Both the position numbers and the translations under genes were made by a program. This document shows, in pieces, positions 47,253 through 55,746 of a stretch of 55,746 bases of DNA (position 1 is the first letter of the stretch; every line of letters starts with the position of its first letter). The stretch lies in contig NZ_VJOL01000011.1 of NCBI RefSeq assembly GCF_007556705.1, forward strand, positions 1 through 55,746, read 5' to 3'. The DNA comes from Tepidimonas thermarum (GTDB lineage Bacteria > Pseudomonadota > Gammaproteobacteria > Burkholderiales > Burkholderiaceae_C). Under the pieces are notes generated by a model. That model did not search any database, was not told where the DNA came from, and saw nothing but the letters and a program-made list of their open reading frames with translations.

Positions 47253-48239
47253 TCAGTCCCAGTACAGGGGCGCCGGGCGTCCAGGGACGCTCACGCGGCG
47301 CGACCACACCGAACCGCTGTCGGGGAATTGCGCCAACTCCGCCGCGCTGCGGTGTCGCCGGGCGGTGGTCACGAACAGCGTGCGCAAGTCCGGCCCGCCA
47401 AAACACAGTGCGGTCGGACACCGGGCCGGCAACGACCACTCGGTCACGATGTGCCCGCGCTCATCCAGGCACACAACCCGGCCACCCTCTTCCATGGCAA
47501 CCCAGTAGCGCCCGACGCTGTCGATCGCGGCGCCGGCGGGCCGGCCACCGTAGGCATGGGCCGCGGTGTCGGCGGCGGGCGTGCCTGCGGGCCGGGGTTG
47601 GAAGCGCCGCAGCAACAGCCGCGCCCCCAGTGTGGGCGGCCAGTGGCCCGCGGTGGACAGGGGCAGGGTGTCGATCGTATGCCGGTGGGGGTCGGCCCAG
47701 TACAGCCGCGTGCCATCGGGCGACCAGGCCAGTCCGTTGGAGGTGACCGCGCCCGTCTGCACGAGGGTCAGCTCGGGGCGCTGCCGATCGCGCGCCCGCA
47801 GGCAGTACACCGCCCCTTCGGCGCGGTCGCGTGCGTCCACGCTGGTGGCCAGCCACAGCCGCCCCCACGGGTCGCACGTGGCGGTGCTGACGTGCAGCCG
47901 CCGCGTGTCGTAGGGGGCGTCGACCAGCCGCTCCAGCGGCAGGCCCCAGCCCGCCAGGTGGTAGATGCCGTCGCGCAGCGCGATCAACCAGCCGCCACGG
48001 CGGCACGGCGCCAGCGCGCCTGGCGCGCCGGGCAGCGCCTGCCACTCGCTGTGCCCGCTGGGCACGTGCAGCCGCCACAGCCGCTGCTCGGCGGTGTCCA
48101 GCCAATACAGGCGATCTTCCAGTCCGCGCCACACCGGGCAGGCGCCATGGGCACACGGCGCGGCGGGCAGGCGGGTCCAGCCGTCTGGCCCGGTGTCCGC
48201 GGTGGGTGGGGCGGATGGGCGCGCGTCCATAAACCCCAT
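47253..48239 (-). CDS. SMP-30/gluconolactonase-family protein
   Basis: The 328-residue protein is a six-bladed propeller of the SMP-30/lactonase type, with blades such as GLEDRLYWLDTAEQRLWRL, DPWGRLWLATSVDARDRAEG, VTSNGLAWSPDGTRLYWAD and CPTALCFGGPDLRTLFVTTA. The Asn and Asp of the last two sites would hold the catalytic divalent metal, together with an early Glu or Asp. A sugar lactone is the expected substrate. Starts at 48239 and 48230 are both possible. It is the first gene of the minus-strand run that contains glcEF and lrgAB. Confidence 0.85.
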   Translation of the reverse strand: MGFMDARPSAPPTADTGPDGWTRLPAAPCAHGACPVWRGLEDRLYWLDTAEQRLWRLHVPSGHSEWQALPGAPGALAPCRRGGWLIALRDGIYHLAGWGLPLERLVDAPYDTRRLHVSTATCDPWGRLWLATSVDARDRAEGAVYCLRARDRQRPELTLVQTGAVTSNGLAWSPDGTRLYWADPHRHTIDTLPLSTAGHWPPTLGARLLLRRFQPRPAGTPAADTAAHAYGGRPAGAAIDSVGRYWVAMEEGGRVVCLDERGHIVTEWSLPARCPTALCFGGPDLRTLFVTTARRHRSAAELAQFPDSGSVWSRRVSVPGRPAPLYWD

Positions 48240-48289
48240 CTTAGGCCATTCCCCCCGCGCAGAATAGACCCTCGCATACACTGTTGAAC

Positions 48290-48718
48290 ATGCTGTGGGT
48301 CAAGACTTTTCACATCGTGTTCATCGCCAGCTGGTTTGCCGGGCTGTTTTACCTGCCCCGCATCTTCGTCAATCTGGCGATGGTCGATCCCGACAGCGCG
48401 GCCGAGCGCGAGCGGCTGTTGCTGATGGCGCGCAAGCTGCTGCGCTTCATGACGCTGTTGGCGGTGCCAGCCCTGGTGCTGGGCCTGTGGCTGTGGCTGG
48501 GTTACGGCATCGGCCTGGGGCCGGGCAACGGCTGGATGCACGCCAAGCTGGCCATCGTCGTGGCGTTGATCGGTTATCACCACGCCTGCGCGCGGTTGTT
48601 GCGCCGCTTCGAGCGCGGTGAGAATCGTCGTAGCCACCGCTGGTACCGCTGGTTCAACGAGGTGCCGGTGCTGCTGATGCTGGGCGCGGTGGCACTGGTG
48701 GTGGTCAAGCCCTTTTGA
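48290..48718 (+). CDS. hemJ: Protoporphyrinogen IX oxidase HemJ
   Basis: The 142-residue, four-span protein is HemJ rather than a generic CopD protein: MLWVKTFHIVFIASWFAGLF with the conserved heme-ligand His8, GWMHAKLAIV with the conserved Lys, and the ending RSHRWYRWFNEVPVLLML...VVVKPF. It oxidises protoporphyrinogen IX to protoporphyrin IX in heme synthesis. The ATG at 48290 matches the family start; a TTG lies two codons upstream. Its TGA overlaps a possible TTG start of the VanZ gene. Confidence 0.92.
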   Translation: MLWVKTFHIVFIASWFAGLFYLPRIFVNLAMVDPDSAAERERLLLMARKLLRFMTLLAVPALVLGLWLWLGYGIGLGPGNGWMHAKLAIVVALIGYHHACARLLRRFERGENRRSHRWYRWFNEVPVLLMLGAVALVVVKPF

Positions 48719-48729
48719 GCGGCGCAGCC

Positions 48730-49875
48730 GTGCGCCAATCGACCACCGCCGTGTCCGGGCGGACGCGCCACCTTTCGCTGGCGTGGCCTCTGCTGGCCGG
48801 CTACGGCGCGTTGGTGGTTTATGCCAGCCTGTTTCCGTTTGAGGGCTGGCGCTCGCAGGGGGTGGCGCCATGGGCATTTTTGGCGGCGCCCTGGCCGCGC
48901 TACTGGACCGGCTTTGACGTGATGGTCAACCTGGTGGGCTACGCGCCGGTGGGGGCATTGCTGACCGTGGCGTTGGTGCGCTCGGGCTGGCGGCGCATGG
49001 CGCTCGCCCTGGGGTGCATCGGTCCCGCGCTGTTGTCGTTGGCGCTGGAAGCAACGCAGACCTATCTGCCGCAGCGCGTGCCCTCGCAGCTGGACGCCGC
49101 GCTCAACACCGCGGGCGGCGTGGTGGGGGCGTGTGCGGCCTGGCTGCTGCTGCGCTGGCGTTGGCTGGGGCCGTGGACGCAGTTTCGCGCGCGCTGGCAG
49201 CAGCCCGGTGGGCAAATGGCCTGGGTGGTGCTGTTGCTGTGGCCGCTGGCCGTGCTCTACCCGACACCGGTGCCCTTTGGCACGGGCCAGTTTTGGCCGC
49301 GGCTGGAAGGGGTGCTGCGGCGCGCGGTCGAGGGGTCGCCGCTGCAGGCGTGGTTGCCCGAACGTGCCCCGTTGGCGCCACCGGGGCCGCTGACCGAGGC
49401 GCTGCTGGTGGCGCTCAGCCTGTGGCTGCCGGTGCTGCTCGGCTACGCAAGCGTGCGCCGCCTGGGCCAGCGCATCGCTTTCGCGCTCGGCTTTGGCGCG
49501 CTCGCGCTGGCCTGTGGCGCGGTCTCGGCGGGGCTGTCGTTTGGCCCAGCGCACGCCTGGGACTGGCTGACCCCCGCCACCCAGCTGGGCCTGGGCATGG
49601 CCGGGGCCATGGCGGTGTTTGCGCTGCCGCTGCGCACGCGGCTGGCCGCCTTGCTGGCCGTACTCGCCGGGGGCGTGCTGCTGGGCGTGCTCAACCGGGT
49701 GCCGGATCCCGCCTACCTCGGCGAATGGCTGCAGGCCTGGGAGCAGGGGCGGTTCAGCCGTTTTCACGGGCTGTCGCAGTGGCTCGGTTGGCTGTGGCCG
49801 TGGGCGGCGCTGGCCGCCGCTGCGCGGCTGGCGCTGCACCGCCCTGAGGGGCCGTCCTACAATCGCACGCCATGA
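48730..49875 (+). CDS. VanZ-like multi-span membrane protein
   Basis: The 381-residue protein has an N-terminal VanZ-like domain (YASLFPFEGW, DVMVNLVGYAPVGALL, LSLALEATQTYLPQRVPSQLD) and then further hydrophobic segments to the C-terminus, about ten in all. VanZ proteins are known for low-level teicoplanin resistance in enterococci, but most homologues have no known role. The start is uncertain: GTG at 48730, or TTG at 48715 overlapping the hemJ stop. Its stop overlaps the ferredoxin-like gene start (ATGA). Confidence 0.8.
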   Translation: MRQSTTAVSGRTRHLSLAWPLLAGYGALVVYASLFPFEGWRSQGVAPWAFLAAPWPRYWTGFDVMVNLVGYAPVGALLTVALVRSGWRRMALALGCIGPALLSLALEATQTYLPQRVPSQLDAALNTAGGVVGACAAWLLLRWRWLGPWTQFRARWQQPGGQMAWVVLLLWPLAVLYPTPVPFGTGQFWPRLEGVLRRAVEGSPLQAWLPERAPLAPPGPLTEALLVALSLWLPVLLGYASVRRLGQRIAFALGFGALALACGAVSAGLSFGPAHAWDWLTPATQLGLGMAGAMAVFALPLRTRLAALLAVLAGGVLLGVLNRVPDPAYLGEWLQAWEQGRFSRFHGLSQWLGWLWPWAALAAAARLALHRPEGPSYNRTP

Positions 49876-50231
49876 CCGATACCGCGCAGGCTGCGACCAC
49901 GACGCCGCCGTATTACCGCCGCCACATTTTTTTCTGCCTCAACGAGCGCGCCGAGGGGCAAGCCTGCTGCGCGCGCCACGGCGCCCAGCAGGCGTTCGAG
50001 CACTGCAAGGCGCAGGTGCGCGCCCTGGGCTTGGCGGGCCCCGGGCAGGTGCGGGTGAACAAGGCGGGCTGCCTGGACCGTTGCGCTGGGGGACCTGTGG
50101 CCGTGGTCTATCCCGAAGGGGTCTGGTACACCTACGTGGACGCCAGCGACATCGATGAGATCGTCACCTCACACCTGCGCGATGGGGTGGTGGTGCAGCG
50201 CTTGCTGCTGGCGCCGGACGTCGGGCGCTGA
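49872..50231 (+). CDS. Thioredoxin-like 2Fe-2S ferredoxin
   Basis: The 119-residue protein is a thin (thioredoxin-fold) ferredoxin. Cluster cysteines are in FFCLNERAEGQACC (about 21-34) and AGCLDRCAGGP (about 65-75), the usual C-x10-12-C and C-x3-C arrangement, with one additional Cys. Role in the cell is unknown; homologues carry electrons or sense redox state. It is coupled to the VanZ gene and followed 21 bases later by a hydrolase gene. Confidence 0.87.
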   Translation: MTDTAQAATTTPPYYRRHIFFCLNERAEGQACCARHGAQQAFEHCKAQVRALGLAGPGQVRVNKAGCLDRCAGGPVAVVYPEGVWYTYVDASDIDEIVTSHLRDGVVVQRLLLAPDVGR

Positions 50232-50252
50232 CGCTCCGCCGCCGCGCGTGCG

Positions 50253-50885
50253 ATGAACGCCCAAACCGAATTCCGCGCCATCGCCGGCCCCGTTGGCGCT
50301 CTGGAAGTGGCCGTGGACCGCCCGGCGCAGGCGCGCGCCGACGGCGGCGTGGCGGTGATCGCGCATCCCCACCCGCTCTTTGGCGGCACGCTGCACAACA
50401 AGGTGGTGCAAACGCTGGCGCGTGCGTTCGTGCAACAGGGTTGGGTGTCGGTGCGGTTTCACTTTCGCGGCGTCGGCGGCAGCGCGGGCGTGCACGACCA
50501 CGGCGTCGGTGAAGTCGACGACATGCTGGCCGTGGTTGCCGCCGTTGGGGGCGCGGGGCCGCTGGCGCTGGCCGGGTTTTCGTTTGGCGGCTATGTGGCG
50601 GCGGCGGCCGCAGTGCGCCTGTGGGAGCAGCGGCCGGCGCAGGCGCTGGCCCTGGTGGCGCCAGCGGCCAGCCGCTTTGTTTTGCCTCCGCTGCCCGCGG
50701 AACTTCAGGCGCGCACCCTGGTCGTTCATGGCGAGGTCGACGACACCGTGCCGCTGGCCGCGGTGCTCGACTGGGCGCGCCCGCAAAGCCTGCCCGTGAC
50801 CGTGCTGCCGGGGGGCGAGCACTTCTTTCACGGCCGCCTGCCCCTGCTCAAATCGTTGGTCGTGCGCCACCTGCGCGCGTTGTGA
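50253..50885 (+). CDS. Small alpha/beta hydrolase
   Basis: The 210-residue protein has HPHPLFGGTLHNKVVQTLARA (about 38-58), the oxyanion segment RFHFRGVGGSAG, the nucleophile elbow AGFSFGG (Ser about 109), the acid Asp in HGEVDDTVPL and the His in GGEHFFHGRL. It belongs to the DLH-like group found in most proteobacteria; physiological substrate unknown. Confidence 0.87.
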   Translation: MNAQTEFRAIAGPVGALEVAVDRPAQARADGGVAVIAHPHPLFGGTLHNKVVQTLARAFVQQGWVSVRFHFRGVGGSAGVHDHGVGEVDDMLAVVAAVGGAGPLALAGFSFGGYVAAAAAVRLWEQRPAQALALVAPAASRFVLPPLPAELQARTLVVHGEVDDTVPLAAVLDWARPQSLPVTVLPGGEHFFHGRLPLLKSLVVRHLRAL

Positions 50886-50926
50886 CCCGCTGCCCCGTGA
50901 CGGGGCCCTCTGGAGGAAATGCCACC

Positions 50927-52147
50927 GTGTTGCTGTCCATTTGGTTTGCCGCCTGCTGCGCCCGGCTGCGGCGTCGGGCCGCTGCTGCCCTGGCCCTGTG
51001 GGGCGTGTTGACGCTGGCCGCTGCATCCGCGCACGCGCAGATGCCCCAGCCGCCCGAAGTGGCGGCGCGCGCCTGGCTGCTCTACGACGCCACCAGCGGC
51101 CAGGTTCTGGCGGCCAAGGACCCCGATGAACCGGTCGAGCCGGCGTCGCTGACCAAGCTCATGACGGCGTACCTGGTGTTCGATGCGCTCAAGGCGGGCA
51201 AGCTCACGCTGCAGCAAAAGCTCGTCGTCAGCGAGCGCGCCTGGCGCATGCCGGGCTCACGCATGTTCATCGAGCCCAACGCCCAGATTCCGGTGGAAGA
51301 TCTGCTCAAAGGCATGATCGTGCAGTCGGGCAACGACGCGACCGTGGTGCTTGCCGAAGGGGTGGGCGGCAGCGTGGAGCGTTTCGTGGAACTCATGAAC
51401 CGCCAGGCGCAGGCGCTGGGGTTGACGCGCACCCGCTACCAAAACCCGGAGGGCTTGACCGCCCCGGGGCACACCACCACCGCGCGCGATCTGGCCACGC
51501 TGGCGGCGCGCCTGATGCGCGACTTTCCGGAGTACGTCGGGTACTACGCCATCCAGCGCTACCGCTACCCGGGCACGCCCGCCGCCAACGACACCAACCG
51601 CAACCTGCTGCTGTTTCGCGACCCGACGGTGGACGGGCTCAAGACCGGCCACACGGCAGCGGCCGGCTATTGCCTGGTGGCCACGGCGCGCCGCCCGGTT
51701 GCCGGCCTGGGCGAAGGGGCCGCCGGGCAGCGGCGCCTGATCAGCGTCGTTTTGGGGGCCGCCAGCGAAAACGCCCGTGCGGCCGAAAGCCAAAAGCTGC
51801 TCAACTGGGGCTACACCGCGTTCGAGGCCGTGCGCCTGGCCGCGCCGGGGCAGCCGGTCGCCAAAGCGCCCGTCTGGAAAGGGCAGGCCAGCGAGGTGGC
51901 GCTGGGCCGCCCGGAAGGCGTCGTCGTCACCGTGCCGGCTGGGCAGGCCAAAGGGTTGCGCACCGAGGTCGTGCGCCCCGACCCGCTGGTGGCGCCGCTG
52001 CTCAAGGGCCAGCCGTTGGGGACGCTGCGCGTGATCTCGGCAGCGGGCGAGCCCGTGGCGGAAATCCCGCTGACGGTGCTCGACACCGTGCAAGAGGCGG
52101 GCTTGCTCGGCCGGCTGTGGGGTGCGCTGCGGCTCTGGATCCGCTGA
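50927..52147 (+). CDS. dacC: D-alanyl-D-alanine carboxypeptidase (PBP5/6 type)
   Basis: The 406-residue protein has a signal peptide ending at about AHA38 (VLTLAAASAHA), then a penicillin-binding peptidase domain with Ser74-x-x-Lys77 (SLTK), SGN (about 138-140) and KTG (in DGLKTGHT). The C-terminal beta domain and an amphipathic end, LLGRLWGALRLWIR, fit membrane attachment. It trims the terminal D-Ala of peptidoglycan pentapeptides. The start is GTG at 50927 with GGAGG ten bases upstream. Symbol could equally be dacA; the subgroup is not resolved. Confidence 0.92.
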   Translation: MLLSIWFAACCARLRRRAAAALALWGVLTLAAASAHAQMPQPPEVAARAWLLYDATSGQVLAAKDPDEPVEPASLTKLMTAYLVFDALKAGKLTLQQKLVVSERAWRMPGSRMFIEPNAQIPVEDLLKGMIVQSGNDATVVLAEGVGGSVERFVELMNRQAQALGLTRTRYQNPEGLTAPGHTTTARDLATLAARLMRDFPEYVGYYAIQRYRYPGTPAANDTNRNLLLFRDPTVDGLKTGHTAAAGYCLVATARRPVAGLGEGAAGQRRLISVVLGAASENARAAESQKLLNWGYTAFEAVRLAAPGQPVAKAPVWKGQASEVALGRPEGVVVTVPAGQAKGLRTEVVRPDPLVAPLLKGQPLGTLRVISAAGEPVAEIPLTVLDTVQEAGLLGRLWGALRLWIR

Positions 52148-52187
52148 GCGCAAGCGCCCGTCCGCCAGGTCGCTGCCCCGGTAGCCG

Positions 52188-52216
52188 TTGCGCTGCCGGG
52201 CGTCGCGTGATACCAT
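52188..52216 (+). promoter_or_regulatory. Promoter of the str (rpsL) operon
   Basis: TTGCGC (52188-52193) and TACCAT (52211-52216) are 17 bases apart, and the TGA before TACCAT makes an extended -10. The leader then carries TTCCGGAA twice (52225-52232, 52234-52241), each half palindromic and together a perfect hairpin, before the rpsL ribosome site. Confidence 0.6.
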
Positions 52217-52224
52217 AGAGGGCT

Positions 52225-52241
52225 TTCCGGAATTTCCGGAA
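52225..52241 (+). repeat. TTCCGGAA dyad in rpsL leader
   Basis: Two copies of the palindrome TTCCGGAA are separated by one T. The RNA can form an 8-bp hairpin or two DNA-level binding sites about 9 bases apart. It lies about 10 bases after the predicted start of the str transcript. Confidence 0.55.
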
Positions 52242-52276
52242 GGGCAGCTTGTTTTCTTTTGACGTTTAGGGACGTT

Positions 52277-52654
52277 ATGCCAACCATCAACCAACTCGTG
52301 CGCCACGGGCGGACGGCCGAGAAGGTCAAGTCCAAGAGCCCGGCGATGCAAAACTGCCCCCAGCGTCGGGGCGTGTGCACCCGCGTCTACACCACGACGC
52401 CCAAGAAGCCGAACTCGGCGCTGCGCAAAGTCGCCAAGGTGCGCCTGACCAATGGCTTTGAGGTCATCTCCTACATCGGGGGTGAAGGCCACAACCTGCA
52501 AGAGCACTCGGTGGTGCTGGTGCGCGGTGGCCGGGTCAAGGACCTGCCGGGTGTGCGCTACCACATCGTGCGCGGCTCGCTGGACCTGCAAGGGGTCAAA
52601 GACCGCAAGCAGGCGCGCTCCAAGTACGGCGCCAAGCGGCCCAAGAAGGCCTAA
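52277..52654 (+). CDS. rpsL: Ribosomal protein uS12
   Basis: The 125-residue protein of the small ribosomal subunit sits at the decoding centre. The family pattern [31 protein letters not shown] (42-59 region; Lys43 analogue conserved), [10 protein letters not shown] and [21 protein letters not shown] is intact, with the residues at which streptomycin-resistant variants arise in wild-type form. It heads the str operon. Confidence 0.98.
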   Translation: MPTINQLVRHGRTAEKVKSKSPAMQNCPQRRGVCTRVYTTTPKKPNSALRKVAKVRLTNGFEVISYIGGEGHNLQEHSVVLVRGGRVKDLPGVRYHIVRGSLDLQGVKDRKQARSKYGAKRPKKA

Positions 52655-52799
52655 GCGGCGTCATTCACGCATGGGCCGTTGTCATACGGCTGTCATGCAT
52701 CGGTGTCGGAATGCCTGGCTGGCGGGCGTCCGGCAGTGTGGCCTCGGTGGCGCGGTGCGCGCGCCGGTGGTCGAGTAAGTGGGGGTCCCATGGCCCTCG

Positions 52800-52815
52800 T
52801 GGCACCGCGGTGCCA
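52800..52815. repeat. Perfect 16-base palindrome before rpsG
   Basis: TGGCACCGCGGTGCCA is a perfect palindrome 23 bases before the rpsG ATG, in a 184-base gap without other features. It would form a stable hairpin near the ribosome site. Its 12-base core GCACCGCGGTGC is also the core of the palindrome at 29560-29577. Confidence 0.55.
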
Positions 52816-52838
52816 ACTGAAGCAAAAAGGATAGCAAC

Positions 52839-53309
52839 ATGCCACGTCGTCGCGAAGTCCCTAAACGCGAAATCCTGCCGGATCCCAAGTTCGGCAATGT
52901 CGAGCTCTCCAAGTTCATGAACGTCATCATGGAGAGCGGCAAAAAGGCGGTGGCCGAGCGCATCGTCTATGGCGCGCTCGAGCACATCGAGAAGAAGACC
53001 GGCAAAGACCCGCTGGAAGTCTTCTCGACCGCCATCAACAACGTCAAGCCCCTCGTCGAAGTCAAGTCTCGCCGTGTCGGTGGTGCCAACTACCAGGTGC
53101 CGGTCGAGGTGCGCCCGGTGCGCCGTCTGGCCCTGTCCATGCGCTGGATCAAGCAAGCCGCGCGCAAGCGCAGCGAAAAATCCATGGCGCTGCGGCTGGC
53201 CAACGAGCTCATCGAGGCCACCGAAGGCCGTGGCGGCGCGATGAAGAAGCGCGATGAGGTCCACCGCATGGCCGAGGCCAACCGGGCATTCAGCCACTTC
53301 CGCTTCTGA
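52839..53309 (+). CDS. rpsG: Ribosomal protein uS7
   Basis: The 156-residue protein initiates assembly of the 30S head. [20 protein letters not shown] and [20 protein letters not shown] are characteristic, and the length is normal. AAGGA precedes the ATG. In other bacteria S7 is the translational regulator of this operon, acting on the rpsL-rpsG gap; the palindrome there could be such a site, though it does not obviously resemble the E. coli one. Confidence 0.98.
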   Translation: MPRRREVPKREILPDPKFGNVELSKFMNVIMESGKKAVAERIVYGALEHIEKKTGKDPLEVFSTAINNVKPLVEVKSRRVGGANYQVPVEVRPVRRLALSMRWIKQAARKRSEKSMALRLANELIEATEGRGGAMKKRDEVHRMAEANRAFSHFRF

Positions 53310-53339
53310 CGCCCGTCCCCCGAGGCTGAGACCTCCCCC

Positions 53340-53375
53340 AAGCCCGCCGCCGCTGCATCCGAGGTTGGCGGGCTT
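53340..53375 (+). terminator. Hairpin between rpsG and fusA
   Basis: AAGCCCGCC (53340-53348) and GGCGGGCTT (53367-53375) pair perfectly over 18 bases, followed by TGCCC. Without a full T-run it may be a partial attenuator that lowers fusA relative to the ribosomal protein genes. Confidence 0.5.
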
Positions 53376-53401
53376 TGCCCATCTGAATCTGGAGCTTCCT
53401 C

Positions 53402-55504
<2,103 letters not shown>

Positions 55505-55516
55505 ACGCGTTCTGAG

Positions 55517-55575
55517 GTCTGCCGCGCCCCACGCCGGGGTGGGCCCGCTGCCCGTGGCGGGCCCGTGCGGCAGAC
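55517..55575 (+). promoter_or_regulatory. Nested hairpins between fusA and tuf
   Basis: GTCTGCCGC (55517-55525) pairs with GCGGCAGAC (55567-55575); inside them GGGCCCGC (55541-55548) pairs with GCGGGCCC (55557-55564) over an 8-base loop. The double stem fills about half of the 115-base gap and could act as a pause, RNA-stability or attenuation element that sets tuf expression. A TATTGT hexamer at 55591-55596 could be part of a secondary tuf promoter. Confidence 0.5.
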
Positions 55576-55604
55576 GTTAAACCGGCACGGGTATTGTTCT
55601 TTGA

Positions 55605-55746
<142 letters not shown>

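Overview
The window is a stretch of very GC-rich (roughly 70 percent by eye) chromosomal DNA from a betaproteobacterium. Gene content and protein sequences fit Burkholderiales, most likely the Comamonadaceae: a Gcr-type recombinase-like protein, an rpsL-rpsG-fusA-tuf block, GTP-dependent PEP carboxykinase, HemJ, and many LysR regulators divergent from catabolic genes. Genes are tightly packed and often coupled by ATGA or GTGA overlaps. I see no rRNA or tRNA gene, no CRISPR array, no intact prophage and no complete insertion sequence, so this is mostly core or slowly evolving accessory genome.

Layout. 1-171: non-coding, perhaps an old insertion-sequence end. 172-6865: rpe (-), a Gcr-like membrane protein (+), the coupled run thiL, NUDIX hydrolase, pgpA, pncC (+), then a UPF0149/SEC-C protein (-). 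6909-10564: a calcium-loop protein (-) divergent from a Lon-like protease whose ATPase motifs look degenerate (+). 10600-14303: a nucleotidyltransferase-pepP pair followed by a GDSL lipoprotein behind a perfect palindrome (all -), and a 47-residue membrane peptide (+). 14304-16577: pckG with a long structured leader. 16631-20444: a small membrane protein (-), a LysR regulator, a metallophosphoesterase and an HD-GYP protein (+). 20477-24341: an ArgP-type regulator (-) divergent from dadA, then a flavin reductase and an EamA transporter. 24418-27400: acetoacetyl-CoA synthetase followed by an HDOD gene broken by a one-base frameshift (-). 27642-29308: a uracil/xanthine permease and a miniature flagellar-rod-like protein. 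29309-29679: intergenic DNA holding a candidate small RNA on the minus strand. 29680-33888: a probable 3-hydroxypropionate catabolic module (mmsA plus a GMC dehydrogenase, divergent LysR). 33901-41000: an RND efflux operon with small membrane-protein and transporter genes behind it. 41015-43551: alr and lplT. 43588-48239: a minus-strand run of an SMP-30 protein, glcE, glcF, lrgA and lrgB. 48290-52147: hemJ, VanZ, a thin ferredoxin, an alpha/beta hydrolase and a PBP5-type carboxypeptidase. 52188-55746: the str operon, cut off inside tuf.

The functional groupings I trust most are these. GlcE/GlcF sit directly upstream of LrgA/LrgB, which suggests glycolate oxidation coupled to glycolate/glycerate/pyruvate-type transport; glcD is absent from the window. 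The mmsA-GMC-LysR group matches the published 3-hydroxypropionate degradation layout of pseudomonads. The RND operon has an unusually clean sigma70 promoter with a GTATA-N4-TATAC operator across its -10 region.

Nothing here is clearly a new defence or mobile system. The least explained items are the minus-strand RNA candidate near 29.4-29.6 kb, the mutually exclusive hairpins in the pckG leader, and the Lon-like protease lacking normal Walker residues.
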